Notes: generated by a model from the sequence alone, not told the origin. Counted from the stretch's first letter, positions 51,355 through 61,827 are shown. The stretch is 64,000 nucleotides of DNA from an uncultured Gammaproteobacteria bacterium (GCA_913054495.1 CAJXIY010000005.1:1-64000); one strand, 5' to 3'. Made by a program: numbers and translations.

Positions 51355-53262
51355 ACTGGCTTTACGATCGGGCCTCTTGAATTTCCTCAGGTAAACCAAG
51401 AGCAAGGAAATGGCAGCTGGGGTCATGCCCGGTATTCGACTAGCCCTGCCGATATTTTCCGGCCTCGCCACGATCAGCTTTTGTTTCAATTCGTTAGACA
51501 GCCCCTGCATTTGCTGGTAGTCAAAATTGCCAGGCAGGACGGTGTTCTCCTGTCGCTTCAGGTGATCTATTTCAAGCTCTTGTCGATTGATATATCCCTG
51601 GTATTTTAATTGGATTTCCACCTGCTGGGTGACCTGTTGGTCCAATCCCTCCTCCTCGCTCAAGCCAGCATCCCCATCATCCACCGCCTGGCACAGGGCA
51701 ACATAATCGACATGTGGCCGCGCCAGCAGGTCAGCCAAGCTATATTCCCGCGTTATAGGTTTCTCCAGTAACAAATCCACCTTTGCTGCTTCTGCGGTGC
51801 GTGGCCGCACCCAGCGATTGCGCAATCGGTCCAACTCGAGCTCAATCTTCTCTCTCTTCTCGTTAAAGAATCGCCAACGATGCTCATCGACCAGACCCAT
51901 CTCTCTTCCTATTTCTGTGAGTCGCAGATCCGCATTGTCTTCGCGCAGGGTCAATCGATATTCTGCGCGACTGGTAAACATGCGGTAAGGCTCATTGGTA
52001 CCGAGAGTAATCAGGTCATCAACCAGGACCCCGAGGTAAGCCTGGTCCCTCCTTGGGCACCAATAGTCTTTGCCGCTCGCGGCCCTCGCTGCATTCAAGC
52101 CCGCCAGTAGTCCCTGCGCGGCCGCCTCTTCGTAGCCGGTCGTACCGTTGATCTGCCCGGCGAAATACAGGCCCTTAATGCTCCGGGTTTCCAGTGAGTA
52201 CTGTAAGTCCCTTGGATCAAAAAAATCATACTCTATGGCGTAACCAGGTCGGGTTATGTGCGCTTTCTCAAATCCCTTGATTTGTCGAACCATGTCCACC
52301 TGAATATCGAAGGGCAGGCTAGTGGATATGCCATTTGGGTATAATTCATTGGTAGTGAGGCCCTCGGGCTCCACGAAAATCTGATGGGATGTTTTGTCGG
52401 CGAATCGCATCACCTTGTCTTCGATCGAAGGACAATAGCGAGGCCCCGTCCCTTCAATGACACCTGTATACATGGGCGAGCGATCCAGGCCGCTTCGAAT
52501 CACGTCATGGCAACGTTCGTTGGTCGCTGTGATGAAACAATTCACCTGTTGCGGGTGGTCTGATTTCTGCCCCAGGTACGACATGACCGGCTGGGGAGTG
52601 TCGCCTTTCTGCACCTGCATTGCAGAAAAATTGACGCTCCTGGCATCTATCCTGGGTGGAGTCCCCGTCTTCAACCGATCCACACGCAAGGGCAATTGCC
52701 GAAGCGTGGTAGCGAGGGCAATCGATGGCGGATCACCCGCCCTGCCACCGGCGCTATTTTCCAATCCAATATGGATCTTGCCTCCCAGAAATGTCCCTGT
52801 AGTTAAAACCACTTTCGGCGCCCTGAACACCAGGCCCATCTGGGTAATCACTCCCCGTATCTCATCCGATTCGATGAGAAGATCATCCACGCCTTGCTGG
52901 AACAGATCGAGGTTTTCCTGTTGTTCCAGAATCTGGCGAATTGCCGCCTTGTAGAGAACTCTATCTGCCTGGGCTCGGGTGGCTCGAACCGCCGGTCCTT
53001 TGCTGGCGTTAAGCACACGGAACTGAATGCCTGCCAAATCCACGGCTTTTGCCATGGCACCGCCGAGGGCATCCACTTCCTTCACCAGGTGGCTTTTACC
53101 AATACCGCCGATCGCTGGATTACAGGACATTTGCCCCAGCGTCTCGATGCTGTGAGTAATCAGCAAGGTGGCTACACCTTGCCGCGCTGACGCCAGGGCT
53201 GCTTCGGTTCCGGCGTGGCCACCCCCGATGACAATAACGTGATAGTGCTTGGAATATTCCAT
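51352..53262 (-). CDS. mnmG: tRNA uridine 5-carboxymethylaminomethyl modification enzyme MnmG
   Basis: A 636-residue FAD protein (GidA). The dinucleotide motif [17 protein letters not shown] is at about residue 11, and [20 protein letters not shown] and [16 protein letters not shown] are family marks. With MnmE it modifies U34 of certain tRNAs. Its start lies at the left edge of the AT-rich origin-like gap. Confidence 0.98.
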   Translation of the reverse strand: MEYSKHYHVIVIGGGHAGTEAALASARQGVATLLITHSIETLGQMSCNPAIGGIGKSHLVKEVDALGGAMAKAVDLAGIQFRVLNASKGPAVRATRAQADRVLYKAAIRQILEQQENLDLFQQGVDDLLIESDEIRGVITQMGLVFRAPKVVLTTGTFLGGKIHIGLENSAGGRAGDPPSIALATTLRQLPLRVDRLKTGTPPRIDARSVNFSAMQVQKGDTPQPVMSYLGQKSDHPQQVNCFITATNERCHDVIRSGLDRSPMYTGVIEGTGPRYCPSIEDKVMRFADKTSHQIFVEPEGLTTNELYPNGISTSLPFDIQVDMVRQIKGFEKAHITRPGYAIEYDFFDPRDLQYSLETRSIKGLYFAGQINGTTGYEEAAAQGLLAGLNAARAASGKDYWCPRRDQAYLGVLVDDLITLGTNEPYRMFTSRAEYRLTLREDNADLRLTEIGREMGLVDEHRWRFFNEKREKIELELDRLRNRWVRPRTAEAAKVDLLLEKPITREYSLADLLARPHVDYVALCQAVDDGDAGLSEEEGLDQQVTQQVEIQLKYQGYINRQELEIDHLKRQENTVLPGNFDYQQMQGLSNELKQKLIVARPENIGRASRIPGMTPAAISLLLVYLRKFKRPDRKAS

Positions 53263-53626
53263 GATTCTGGGTCTGCTGGTTAGTCGAAAGTAATGTCAAA
53301 ACCCGCGATTACAATCGGCCTATTTTCAGTTACTCACAGGGATAATAATATCTACTACAAAACCTATTATAGTAGATATGTACATATAGGTATTAATGTT
53401 AATATTGATAGCTAGGCGTTTTCCTGTTGAAAAGCCACAAAACTCTTTAAATAATAGACGCATAAGCTACCTCTAAAGCGCTTGAAAAACTCTTGGCAAG
53501 CTAGATATAAGCATTGGACTGATTGTGAATAAATGCTATCCGGTTTCCCGTTCAAAGGACTACAATTTATTTATTCACCTGATTTTCGACTTTAGGGCTT
53601 ACTTACACACAGGATATAGCGCCAGC
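53263..53626. other. AT-rich origin-like region between mnmG and mnmE
   Basis: A 364-nt gap without genes. One exact DnaA box (TTATTCACA, minus strand, 53524-53532) and three 8-of-9 boxes (TTACTCACA 53330-53338, TTATTCACC 53571-53579, TTACACACA 53603-53611) are present. A very AT-rich stretch at 53341-53412 contains 10-bp inverted arms ATATCTACTA/TAGTAGATAT (53348-53379). This is the syntenic position of oriC beside mnmG in E. coli and Vibrio, although mioC is missing and no GATC occurs. It is not proven to be the origin. Confidence 0.5.
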
Positions 53627-55045
53627 TTATTTTCCCACGCAGAATGAGGAGAATATCTCTCCCAGTAAATCGTCACTAGTATACTCGCCGGTGATCACCC
53701 CCAGTTCCTTCTGTGCGAGCCTCAAATCTTCCGCAGGTAATTCAAGCGGCGACCCGGCAACCATATTCCGGATCGCAGATTTGACTAATTCCCTGGAGAT
53801 TTCAAGTGCAACGAGGTGTCTCTTTCGCGCCACAAAAACATCTTCGGTGCCAGGGTTATAGCCGGCGCAGCATTTCAAGTGATCCCTTACCAACTCGACT
53901 CCAGAACCCGTCTTCGCAGAGATGTGGATAACAGTCACTTCGACGCCACCGCAATCCACACTATCAAGACCGATCTTGCTGTCATTCACCAGGTCGGTCT
54001 TGTTGAAAATCAAGGTGGTTCGGTTCAGCAAGGGACTATTCACCGCAGACTCTTCACTAATTAATCCCAGTGAACCCAACAGCTTTTCAACAGAATCTGC
54101 ACTGACCCCATCCTCCGTGTGGGTGAGTTTGTCCACTATCAGCAGAATCTGATCGGCTTGATCGATGGCCAGTTTCGCGCGCTTCACCCCCTCCCGTTCT
54201 ACAATATTGGTACTGTCCCTGAGTCCAGCAGTGTCGACGATGTTCAGTGGCAGCCCATCGAGCGTAATTTGTTCGGTAAGAACATCGCGTGTAGTTCCGG
54301 GTACCGGTGTAACAATTGCGCTATCAATTCCGGAGAGGGCATTAAGCAGGCTGGATTTACCGGCATTGGGTTTGCCGGCCAGGACGACATTCATGCCTTG
54401 CTTCAGGATCGCACCCTGCTGCGCGCCTACGAAGATTTTTTCTAACTCCTTAAGAATATCGGCAAGTGAATGCCCTATTCTGGTGTTGGAGATCAGGTCT
54501 ATATCTTCGTCGGAGAAATCTATCGCCGCCTCTATATTAACGCGAGTGGCAATCAGTTTTTCTCTTACCAGTGAAATCTGTCGAGAAAAATGTCCCCGCA
54601 GAGTTCTAAGCGCGGACCTGACCGCCTGTTGCGAGCTGGAATCGATCAGGTCTGCAATCGCCTCGGCCTGGACCAGGTCGATCTTGTTATTGAGGAATGC
54701 ACGTTCTGAAAACTCGCCGGGCCTTGCCAGCCTCGCACCGAGTGAAATTATCCTGTCGCGCAAGCTTGCAAGCACATGGCTGTTGCCATGCCCCTGTAGT
54801 TCGAGAACATCCTCACCGGTGAATGACTTGGGCTGGCGGAAGAAAAGCGCAATTCCTTGATCCAGCACTTCACCATCTGCGCCCATAAAATCAGAATAAT
54901 GGGCATAGCGATGTGTCGGATCCAGGCCAAGAATCTTTCTTGCAATGGAACCTGCCAGAGGCCCGGAAACACGGACTATGCCAACGCCGCTCCGACCGGG
55001 GGGAGTAGCGATTGCGCAGATTGTGTCGTTATCGATATGAGGCAT
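53627..55045 (-). CDS. mnmE: tRNA modification GTPase MnmE
   Basis: A 472-residue GTPase (TrmE). The N-terminal folate-binding part starts MPHIDNDTICAIATPPGRSG, the inserted G domain has GKPNAGKSSLLNAL and DTAGLRD, and the C-terminus ends in the invariant CxGK (CVGK). It pairs with MnmG. It is the last gene of the leftward rpmH-rnpA-yidD-yidC-mnmE run. Confidence 0.98.
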   Translation of the reverse strand: MPHIDNDTICAIATPPGRSGVGIVRVSGPLAGSIARKILGLDPTHRYAHYSDFMGADGEVLDQGIALFFRQPKSFTGEDVLELQGHGNSHVLASLRDRIISLGARLARPGEFSERAFLNNKIDLVQAEAIADLIDSSSQQAVRSALRTLRGHFSRQISLVREKLIATRVNIEAAIDFSDEDIDLISNTRIGHSLADILKELEKIFVGAQQGAILKQGMNVVLAGKPNAGKSSLLNALSGIDSAIVTPVPGTTRDVLTEQITLDGLPLNIVDTAGLRDSTNIVEREGVKRAKLAIDQADQILLIVDKLTHTEDGVSADSVEKLLGSLGLISEESAVNSPLLNRTTLIFNKTDLVNDSKIGLDSVDCGGVEVTVIHISAKTGSGVELVRDHLKCCAGYNPGTEDVFVARKRHLVALEISRELVKSAIRNMVAGSPLELPAEDLRLAQKELGVITGEYTSDDLLGEIFSSFCVGK

Positions 55046-55099
55046 TTGAGCTTACGTGCCGCCGGGCAGATCAGAGGTTCCCTGGATCAGGGCGCTATT

Positions 55100-56806
55100 T
55101 TAGCTGGCTTTTTTAGCCTCGTACGCAGCATCGATTTTTCGGGTGATATACCATTGTTGCAAGATCCCCAGGGCCGCGTTGGTAAGCCAGTAAAGCACAA
55201 GACCGGCCGGGAACCACAGAAAGATCACAGTCATCATCACCGGCATGAGCTTCATTACCTTTGCCTGCATGGGGTCTGCGGGGGCGGGACTGAGTGATGT
55301 CTGCAGAAACATTGTGGCACCCATCAGTAAAGGCAGCACGAAGAACGGGTCGCGCACGGAGAGGTCATTCAGCCAAAAAATGAAGGGTGCATGGCGCAGT
55401 TCAACGCTTTCAAGTAAAACCCAATAGAGGGAAATGAACACCGGCATTTGTACGAGCATGGGCAGGCAACCACCGAAGGGATTGATTTTCTCTTTCTTGT
55501 ACAGATCCATGGTGGCTTTTTGCAGCTTCATTTTGTCATCGGCATAGCTTTCTTTAAGCTGCTGCATTTTTGGCATTAATCGCCGCATGCCGGCCATCGA
55601 GCGATACTGGGTTTCCGACAGCTTATAAAACGCGGCCTTCACACAGAGGGTGAGAAGAATAATGGAGAGTCCATAGTTGCCAACTATGGAATTGATTCGC
55701 GACAGTAACCAGTATATTGGAGACGCAATAAACCAGAGAAAGCTATAGTCGATGGTGAGGTCAAGATTCGGTGAAATTTCGGCCAGGGCGTACTGGTCCT
55801 TAGGCCCGGCATAATACTGTATGGTATGACTGCCACTGCTGCGGGGTTCGACCACAAAGGCGGAGCTGGTGAATTCTGCCAAATACTGATTAATCTGGTT
55901 TTTTCGAGTGGTGTATCGATTCGCCGATTCTGGATCGGGAATCCAGGCTGAGAGAAAGTAGTGTTGACTAAAAGCAATCCAGCCACCGTTCATTTCCGTG
56001 CTGGTGGTGCCATCGTCGATATCATCGAATTCAATTTCTATATAGGGATCGTCCTCGGCTGTGCCGACAAAACCAAGATAGGTTCGTCCAAATCCACCTG
56101 CATTACTGGGGTCATCGAAGTTGTCTCGCTTGATCTGTCCGAAGGCATTTGCCTGCCAGCTCTCGCCGGTCTGATTGTCGACTATAAAAGTGATATCAAT
56201 CAAGTAGCTATCTCGAGTAAAGACGAAACGCTTTGTTACTTGAACGCCCTCGTCGCTGCGCATCACCAAATTTACAGTCAAGGAATTATCAGATTCTGAC
56301 ATGCTGTAAGAAGCCGCATTCGCCTGATAGTCCGCCCTACCCGCATTGTCGATGCCGTCTCTACCTATCAACCCGCTCTGCGCCACATAAACTCTGTTAG
56401 GCATGGTGTCGAGCATAATAAAAGGGTCACTTGCCACATCTAGTTCTTTCAGGAATTTGGGTAGCGACAGATTAACAATATCACCGCCGTCAAGATCAAT
56501 CTGAAGTTTAAATGTATCGGTGGACACCGCGACAGATCTGATATCGGCCGGGTTAGATGTAGGCTGCCCCACAATAGTAGGTGTGTCCTGCGCGGCGGGA
56601 GTGTTTTGTGTAGGCAGATCGCTGGGAACGCCGGTGGCAGGAGCGGCATCAACACTCTGAGGAACCAGCGGAACCTCGGCAATTGTCTCACTGCTTGTGC
56701 TACTGCCGTCATCTACTACGGGTGGATAGTCTTGCTGCCACGCCAGCAATAACAAATAGGTGACGATGGCCAGGGATGTATAAAGGAAAAAGCGATTAAA
56801 ATCCAT
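55100..56806 (-). CDS. yidC: Membrane protein insertase YidC
   Basis: A 568-residue insertase. An N-terminal anchor (YTSLAIVTYLLLLAW) is followed by a Pro/Ser/Thr-rich linker and the periplasmic P1 domain (about residues 90-340). The conserved five-helix core includes NPFGGCLPMLVQMPVFISLY and ends in a basic tail (RKIDAAYEAKKAS). It inserts proteins such as AtpE. It lies 54 nt upstream of mnmE and 6 nt downstream of yidD. Confidence 0.97.
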   Translation of the reverse strand: MDFNRFFLYTSLAIVTYLLLLAWQQDYPPVVDDGSSTSSETIAEVPLVPQSVDAAPATGVPSDLPTQNTPAAQDTPTIVGQPTSNPADIRSVAVSTDTFKLQIDLDGGDIVNLSLPKFLKELDVASDPFIMLDTMPNRVYVAQSGLIGRDGIDNAGRADYQANAASYSMSESDNSLTVNLVMRSDEGVQVTKRFVFTRDSYLIDITFIVDNQTGESWQANAFGQIKRDNFDDPSNAGGFGRTYLGFVGTAEDDPYIEIEFDDIDDGTTSTEMNGGWIAFSQHYFLSAWIPDPESANRYTTRKNQINQYLAEFTSSAFVVEPRSSGSHTIQYYAGPKDQYALAEISPNLDLTIDYSFLWFIASPIYWLLSRINSIVGNYGLSIILLTLCVKAAFYKLSETQYRSMAGMRRLMPKMQQLKESYADDKMKLQKATMDLYKKEKINPFGGCLPMLVQMPVFISLYWVLLESVELRHAPFIFWLNDLSVRDPFFVLPLLMGATMFLQTSLSPAPADPMQAKVMKLMPVMMTVIFLWFPAGLVLYWLTNAALGILQQWYITRKIDAAYEAKKAS

Positions 56807-56812
56807 ACTGTG

Positions 56813-57061
56813 CTACTTGATGGTCAGACGACCCGTGGGGGCCTCAATACTCGGAACCGGATCATAGCCGCCGGCATGCCAGGGATGGCACTTACCTATG
56901 CGGCGCATTCCTAACCATGAGCCCTTAAAGGCACCGTGTGCCTCGATGGCTTCCTTGGTGTATTGAGAACAAGTTGGGGAGAAACGGCATTGATTTCCGA
57001 TCAACAAACTCAAGCTGAGCTGATAAAAGGTAATTAGTCGAATAAGTATTTTCTTTAGCAT
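56813..57061 (-). CDS. yidD: Membrane protein insertion efficiency factor YidD
   Basis: An 82-residue protein with the YidD signature [19 protein letters not shown] and [20 protein letters not shown]. The start at 57061 is an ATG matching family N-termini; a TTG at 57097 would extend it by 12 codons and overlap the rnpA 3' end. It lies between rnpA and yidC, its universal place. Confidence 0.95.
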   Translation of the reverse strand: MLKKILIRLITFYQLSLSLLIGNQCRFSPTCSQYTKEAIEAHGAFKGSWLGMRRIGKCHPWHAGGYDPVPSIEAPTGRLTIK

Positions 57062-57083
57062 GGGCTGTTGGGTAGAAATGCCG

Positions 57084-57467
57084 TTAGGAGCGGCCAATGT
57101 GTTTGGGAGCCTCCGTAAGTTTAATATTCAGGTCTTGAAACAACGCGCTTATCTGCTGTGATAGCTGAGAGTTGCTCAGTTTATCAGCATCCTTTCGCAC
57201 GAGCACAATTAAATCCAAAGGCCTCGCCAGACCCGGGCTCCGGCGAAATGATTCCCTCACATGACGCTTGATCCGATTGCGTTGAACGGCGCCAGGGATA
57301 TTTTTCTTGGCGACCACCAGGCCAAGTCGCGACCTCAATAATTCATTACTAACGGCAAGAACAAGAAAGTGGCGGCAGGAAAAATTAAACTGGGCGCCGT
57401 CGAAGACAGCTTTGTAGTCTGCAGCCTTTAGTAACCGGGAGTTTTTGGAAAAGCCGCTAGCAGGCAC
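57084..57467 (-). CDS. rnpA: Ribonuclease P protein component
   Basis: A 127-residue basic protein. The RNR motif [13 protein letters not shown] is intact and [18 protein letters not shown] precedes it. It cooperates with the RNA subunit in tRNA 5' maturation. It is 43 nt after rpmH and is followed by yidD. Confidence 0.97.
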   Translation of the reverse strand: MPASGFSKNSRLLKAADYKAVFDGAQFNFSCRHFLVLAVSNELLRSRLGLVVAKKNIPGAVQRNRIKRHVRESFRRSPGLARPLDLIVLVRKDADKLSNSQLSQQISALFQDLNIKLTEAPKHIGRS

Positions 57468-57510
57468 TTAAGATTCTCTATTCAACCCGATGGGGATAGA
57501 AAAGTCGGGC

Positions 57511-57645
57511 TTAGGCTGAAAGCTTGGCGCGTCCTCGCGCGCGTCGTCTCTTCAGTACCAGACGACCACCCCTGGTTGCCATACGAGCTCTAAAGCCGTG
57601 CGTGCGTGCGCGCTTAATTAAACTAGGTTGAAATGTTCTTTTCAT
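57511..57645 (-). CDS. rpmH: 50S ribosomal protein L34
   Basis: A 44-residue very basic protein read from the minus strand: [20 protein letters not shown] at the start and RGRAKLSA at the end, exactly the family pattern. It begins the leftward rpmH-rnpA-yidD-yidC-mnmE run and is divergent from dnaA. A small hairpin (57674-57692) lies in its leader. Confidence 0.98.
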   Translation of the reverse strand: MKRTFQPSLIKRARTHGFRARMATRGGRLVLKRRRARGRAKLSA

Positions 57646-58067
57646 AATGGAAAAACCAGTTTTTTAATCAAGAAACCGTCCAAGAGACGGTTGGAAAAAA
57701 GAGCGCGAATTCTAGAGGTTTTGACCCGCTGATGCAATCAATTTCGATTCCTGGGGACGGGCTAATCCCATGTCAGCCTTGAGAGATTTTTATAGGCTGA
57801 CTTAGCAGGCAGATATTTTTTTTTATGCCCCTACTTAGTAACAAGTTATCCACAGCTTGTTTATCAACAGCCTTGCCATTATTTCACAAAAACAACGCTT
57901 CTCTTGCCCCGGTATTTATCAGCATTATGGTTCTAACTTATTGAAAACGCTAGGGAATAATCGAGCTCAAAAAACCGGTTTTTGGTGCCTGCCGCAGTGG
58001 ATAACTCCAATTCTTGTGGTTAGAATTGACACCAGATTCTAATAATAAATGAGCGGGCAAGAATAAA
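57646..58067. other. rpmH-dnaA intergenic region with DnaA boxes (second origin candidate / dnaA control region)
   Basis: A 422-nt gap without genes. It has a perfect DnaA box TTATCCACA (57846-57854), near-boxes TTATCAACA (57861-57869) and TTATCCACT on the minus strand (57996-58004), and a run of nine or more Ts near 57815. A hairpin AACCGTC/GACGGTT lies at 57674-57692 toward rpmH, and another (GTCAGCCT/AGGCTGAC, 57772-57801) lies in the middle. This is the oriC position in pseudomonads, and DnaA boxes here also fit autoregulation of dnaA. Confidence 0.55.
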
Positions 58068-59519
58068 GTGGTAGTCACCTATTGGCAAAAATGTACCGAT
58101 TGTTTGAAAGTCGAAATTCCTTCGCAACAATTTAACACTTGGATCAGACCCCTGCACGCAGAAATGGATAGCGATACGCTGCGCTTGTTTGCGCCCAATA
58201 GATTCATCCAGGACTGGGTGAAGGGAAAATTTCTGGGAAGAATAAGCGAGATCGTTAAAGAACTTGCTGGGGATGATCTCCAGGTAATGGTGGAAGTGGC
58301 ATCTCTGGATAGATCCGCCACGGCTGACCCGAAAATTGCAATTGATTCTGGAGGGCTCGATAGGACGCCGCCGGTGGTGAAGCCCTTGACGCCGTCATTG
58401 ACGAGGTCACACCACATTCAAGGACAATTCAGCTTCGGCCCTGAATCGCTTGTCCAACGCCGCAATATGGATATCATCATAGAAGGCAAACTAAGACATC
58501 GCGGGGCCCTCAACAGCCTCAACACCTTCGATAATTTTATTGAAGGGAAATCAAACCAGTTGGCCAGGGCGGCATCGATACAGGTCGCTGAGAATCCGGG
58601 CTATGCCTATAACCCCCTCTTTATTTATGGTGGTGTGGGGTTAGGAAAGACTCACTTAATGCATGCTATCGGAAACTATATGGTGGCTAAAAAACCCGAT
58701 GCGAAGGTGGTGTATCTGCATTCAGAGACATTCGTTGCAACCATGGTGACGGCGCTACAGTTGAATGCGATTAACGAATTCAAACGCTTCTATCGTTCAG
58801 TCGACGCCCTCCTGATCGATGATATTCAATTTTTTGCCGGCAAGGAGCGGTCCCAGGAAGAATTTTTCCATACCTTTAATGCCCTTCTCGAAGGCGGCAA
58901 GCAGATAATCCTCACATGTGATCGCTTCCACAGGGAAATTAATGGGCTCGAGGAGAGGTTGAAATCTCGATTTGGCTGGGGACTCACGGTGGCGGTTGAG
59001 CCGCCGGAGTTGGAAACCAGGGCCGCGATACTGATCAACAAGGCTGCACAGTGTGACATCGACTTGCCAAATGAGGCCGCCTTGTTCATCGCGCAACGGC
59101 TGAGATCCAATGTTCGTGAGTTGGAAGGCGCCTTGAAGCGTGTTATCGCCCATGCCCACTTCGTCGGCGAGAAAATTGATCTGGACCTGATAAAGGAGGC
59201 CCTGCGGGACTTGTTTGCGCTGCAGGACAAGCTCGTTACCATCGATAATATTCAACGCTCTGTGGCCGAATACTACAAGATCAAGATGGCGGATATGTTG
59301 TCCAAACGCCGTAACAGGTCGATTGCGAGGCCTAGACAGGTGGCCATGAGCCTGTCAAAGGAGCTTACAAATCATAGTTTGCCGGAAATTGGGGATGCTT
59401 TCGGGGGCAGAGACCACACCACGGTGATACATGCCTGCAAACAGGTAAGTAAATTGCGTCACAGCTCCATCGATATTAAAGAAGATTACAATAATTTGCT
59501 TAGATCGCTATCTAGTTAA
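58068..59519 (+). CDS. dnaA: Chromosomal replication initiator DnaA
   Basis: A 483-residue AAA+ initiator. Domain I begins [20 protein letters not shown], a variable linker follows to about residue 135, the Walker A is [15 protein letters not shown] near 187, and domain IV ends with [15 protein letters not shown], the DnaA-box reader. The GTG start at 58068 aligns with the family N-terminus. It leads dnaA-dnaN-recF-gyrB. Confidence 0.99.
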   Translation: MVVTYWQKCTDCLKVEIPSQQFNTWIRPLHAEMDSDTLRLFAPNRFIQDWVKGKFLGRISEIVKELAGDDLQVMVEVASLDRSATADPKIAIDSGGLDRTPPVVKPLTPSLTRSHHIQGQFSFGPESLVQRRNMDIIIEGKLRHRGALNSLNTFDNFIEGKSNQLARAASIQVAENPGYAYNPLFIYGGVGLGKTHLMHAIGNYMVAKKPDAKVVYLHSETFVATMVTALQLNAINEFKRFYRSVDALLIDDIQFFAGKERSQEEFFHTFNALLEGGKQIILTCDRFHREINGLEERLKSRFGWGLTVAVEPPELETRAAILINKAAQCDIDLPNEAALFIAQRLRSNVRELEGALKRVIAHAHFVGEKIDLDLIKEALRDLFALQDKLVTIDNIQRSVAEYYKIKMADMLSKRRNRSIARPRQVAMSLSKELTNHSLPEIGDAFGGRDHTTVIHACKQVSKLRHSSIDIKEDYNNLLRSLSS

Positions 59520-59567
59520 GCAGAGGCTCACGAGAAACGAGTCCATAGAATAAGGGAATGAAAAGCC

Positions 59568-60674
59568 ATGCATTTCGTGATATCACGTGAGGCCCTGTTA
59601 AAGCCACTTCAAACAGTCTGCGGTGTCGTGGAGCGCCGACAAACCTTGCCGGTACTATCGAATGTGCTCATGATACTGAAAGATAGTGAGTTATCACTCA
59701 CCGGGACAGACTTAGAAGTGGAGCTGGTCGCTAGGGTGACCGTCGATGAAGCGATGCAGCCCGGAGAAATTACGGTTCCAGCCAGGAAGCTCCTCGACAT
59801 CTGTAAATCGCTGGCTGACCAGGCCTCCATAGAGCTTACTATGCTGGCTGATGGAAGACTCACTCTTAAATCTGGCAGGAGCAGATTCACGCTAGCTACG
59901 CTTCCGGCGGCTGAGTTCCCGAATGTAGAAGAAGAGTCTGATACATTTTCTCTCAGCCTGCCACAGTCAAAATTGAGAGAATTGCTGGAGAACACCAGTT
60001 TTGCCATGGCACAACAGGATGTTCGTTACTACCTTAACGGCATGCTTTTTGAAGTTGCCTCAGACTACCTGCGGGTGGTCGCTACGGATGGACACCGTCT
60101 GGCGATGGAGACGCTGACCATCGAAAAGGGCATCGACGAAGTTCAACAACTGATTCTGCCGCGGAAAGGCATTATGGAATTGGCCAGGCTGTTGTCCAAC
60201 GATGAAGAGGATATTGATCTTACCTTTGGGCAAAACCATATTCGAGCCAGGGTGCCTGCCATCACGTTTACTTCAAAACTGGTAGACGGGAAGTTTCCGG
60301 ACTACAACCGAGTCCTTCCGAAGGGAGGTAACAAGGTCGTGATCGGGAATTGCCAGGAGTTACGCGATGCCTTTGCCAGGGCTTCCATACTATCGAACGA
60401 AAAATACCGGGGAGTGAGAGTGTTGCTATCTAGTGGGGAGTTGAAAATTTTGGCCAACAACCCCGAGCAAGAGGAAGCAGAGGAAGTCGTATCGGTTGAC
60501 TATGAAGGTGAGTCACTAGAAATTGGCTTCAACGTAAGCTATCTGATTGATGTGCTGTCCACATTGACGAGCGAGCGCGTGCGTATCACCCTTTCCGACC
60601 CGAATAGCAGTGCCTTGCTGGAGGCTGAGGAAGGTAGCGAAGCGCTCTATGTGGTGATGCCAATGCGCCTGTAG
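59568..60674 (+). CDS. dnaN: DNA polymerase III beta sliding clamp
   Basis: A 368-residue clamp with three equal domains. It begins MHFVISREALLKPLQTVCGV and ends in the family C-terminal ALYVVMPMRL. Two other marks are LPVLSNVLM and KFPDYNRVLPK. It lies 48 nt after dnaA and 41 nt ahead of recF. Confidence 0.99.
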   Translation: MHFVISREALLKPLQTVCGVVERRQTLPVLSNVLMILKDSELSLTGTDLEVELVARVTVDEAMQPGEITVPARKLLDICKSLADQASIELTMLADGRLTLKSGRSRFTLATLPAAEFPNVEEESDTFSLSLPQSKLRELLENTSFAMAQQDVRYYLNGMLFEVASDYLRVVATDGHRLAMETLTIEKGIDEVQQLILPRKGIMELARLLSNDEEDIDLTFGQNHIRARVPAITFTSKLVDGKFPDYNRVLPKGGNKVVIGNCQELRDAFARASILSNEKYRGVRVLLSSGELKILANNPEQEEAEEVVSVDYEGESLEIGFNVSYLIDVLSTLTSERVRITLSDPNSSALLEAEEGSEALYVVMPMRL

Positions 60675-60715
60675 GATACACAGGATATCGGCTTTTTCAC
60701 TTTCCAGGCAGCGCT

Positions 60716-61795
60716 ATGAGCGAGATAACCCGGCTCAATATCACCTCAATCAGGAACATACAGACCGTTACCATCGCCCCCTGCCCCAGAATCAATTTGT
60801 TTTGGGGTGAAAACGGTAGTGGTAAGACCAGCATCTTGGAGTCCATCCACCTGTTGGCGTCAGGGCGTTCGTTTAGAAGTGTCAGACCACAAACACTGAT
60901 TAGTGAGGATTCATCCGAAGCAATCGTTTATGTAGAGCTGGCGGATGGGGGCCGTATTGGCCTCAGCAGGCGACGAAGACAGCCCATCAAACTCAAATTT
61001 CAGGATCAGAGGCAGAAAAACTGGGAGAATGTGGCGCGAGCGATTCCGGTTCTGGTGCTGGATTCGAATTCCTTTCGCCTATTGGAGAGCGGGCCCAAGG
61101 TGCGCAGACGCTTTTTGGACTGGGGTGTGTTTCACGTGGAACCTTCTTTCCTGGCTCATTGGCGGACCGTTAACAAATGTGTGGCTAATAGGAATTCCCT
61201 ACTCAGGCAAAGCCGCTTGGACAAGAGTCAATTGGAGGCTTGGGACACTGAGTTGATTCACGCGGCCATAGCGGTGGATATGGCCAGAACCGCCTACTTT
61301 ACTCGACTCCTACCTGTATTTCAGAACGTCTATTCAACTTTGGGTGGAGAGGCCATCAAAAAGCTGACACTGCGCTACGATCCGGGATGGGATTCAGCCT
61401 TGGATTTTGCTTCTGTGCTCTCTTCGGGGCTGGAAGCAGATCTCCGCTATGGTGCCACGCAGAACGGGCCACACCGCGCAGATATCAAGGTGCAAATTGA
61501 CAAGACTCCAGCTGTCGAGTTTCTTTCCAGGGGTCAGCAAAAAATACTGGTAAGCTCACTAAAAATCGCTCAGGCCCGGATCCTTGCTGATGCCACCGGT
61601 CGTCAATCTATTTATTTGGTAGATGATCTCCCCTCGGAACTGGACAAGGGCAATCGGTTAGCGGTGTTAAAAATGTTGACGCAACTTGGGGGCCAATTGT
61701 TCGTTACAAGTATCGATCTAGATGCGATTACGATAGACGTGGACCAGATTGAGAAGGCCGTGTTCCACGTGGAACGTGGTACAATCACGACTTGA
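60716..61795 (+). CDS. recF: DNA replication and repair protein RecF
   Basis: A 359-residue SMC-like ATPase that helps load RecA at gaps. Walker A is WGENGSGKTSILESIHLLA, the signature motif is FLSRGQQKILVSSLKIAQ and Walker B is YLVDDLPSELD. The peptide VFHVE occurs twice (in WGVFHVEPSF and near the C-terminus), each encoded by a parS-like 16-mer. Confidence 0.97.
   Translation: MSEITRLNITSIRNIQTVTIAPCPRINLFWGENGSGKTSILESIHLLASGRSFRSVRPQTLISEDSSEAIVYVELADGGRIGLSRRRRQPIKLKFQDQRQKNWENVARAIPVLVLDSNSFRLLESGPKVRRRFLDWGVFHVEPSFLAHWRTVNKCVANRNSLLRQSRLDKSQLEAWDTELIHAAIAVDMARTAYFTRLLPVFQNVYSTLGGEAIKKLTLRYDPGWDSALDFASVLSSGLEADLRYGATQNGPHRADIKVQIDKTPAVEFLSRGQQKILVSSLKIAQARILADATGRQSIYLVDDLPSELDKGNRLAVLKMLTQLGGQLFVTSIDLDAITIDVDQIEKAVFHVERGTITT
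61128..61143. promoter_or_regulatory. Predicted parS site within recF (site 1)
   Basis: TGTTTCACGTGGAACC matches 14 of 16 positions of the parS palindrome TGTTCCACGTGGAACA and keeps the CACGTG centre and both GTT/AAC half-site cores. It encodes the VFHVE residues of RecF. ParB binding is inferred. Confidence 0.72.
61761..61776. promoter_or_regulatory. Predicted parS site at the recF 3' end (site 2)
   Basis: TGTTCCACGTGGAACG matches 15 of 16 positions of the pseudomonad-type parS consensus. It lies in the last codons of recF, 20 nt before the end of its stop codon. ParB is encoded about 12 kb to the left. Confidence 0.85.
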
Positions 61796-61827
61796 TTTTC
61801 AATTGTTTTATCCGATATTAGAAGTGA

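Noticed and set aside
58025-58050. TTGACA motif upstream of dnaA as a promoter
   Set aside because: A good -35 is present but no matching -10 at 16-18 bp, so a promoter was not called.
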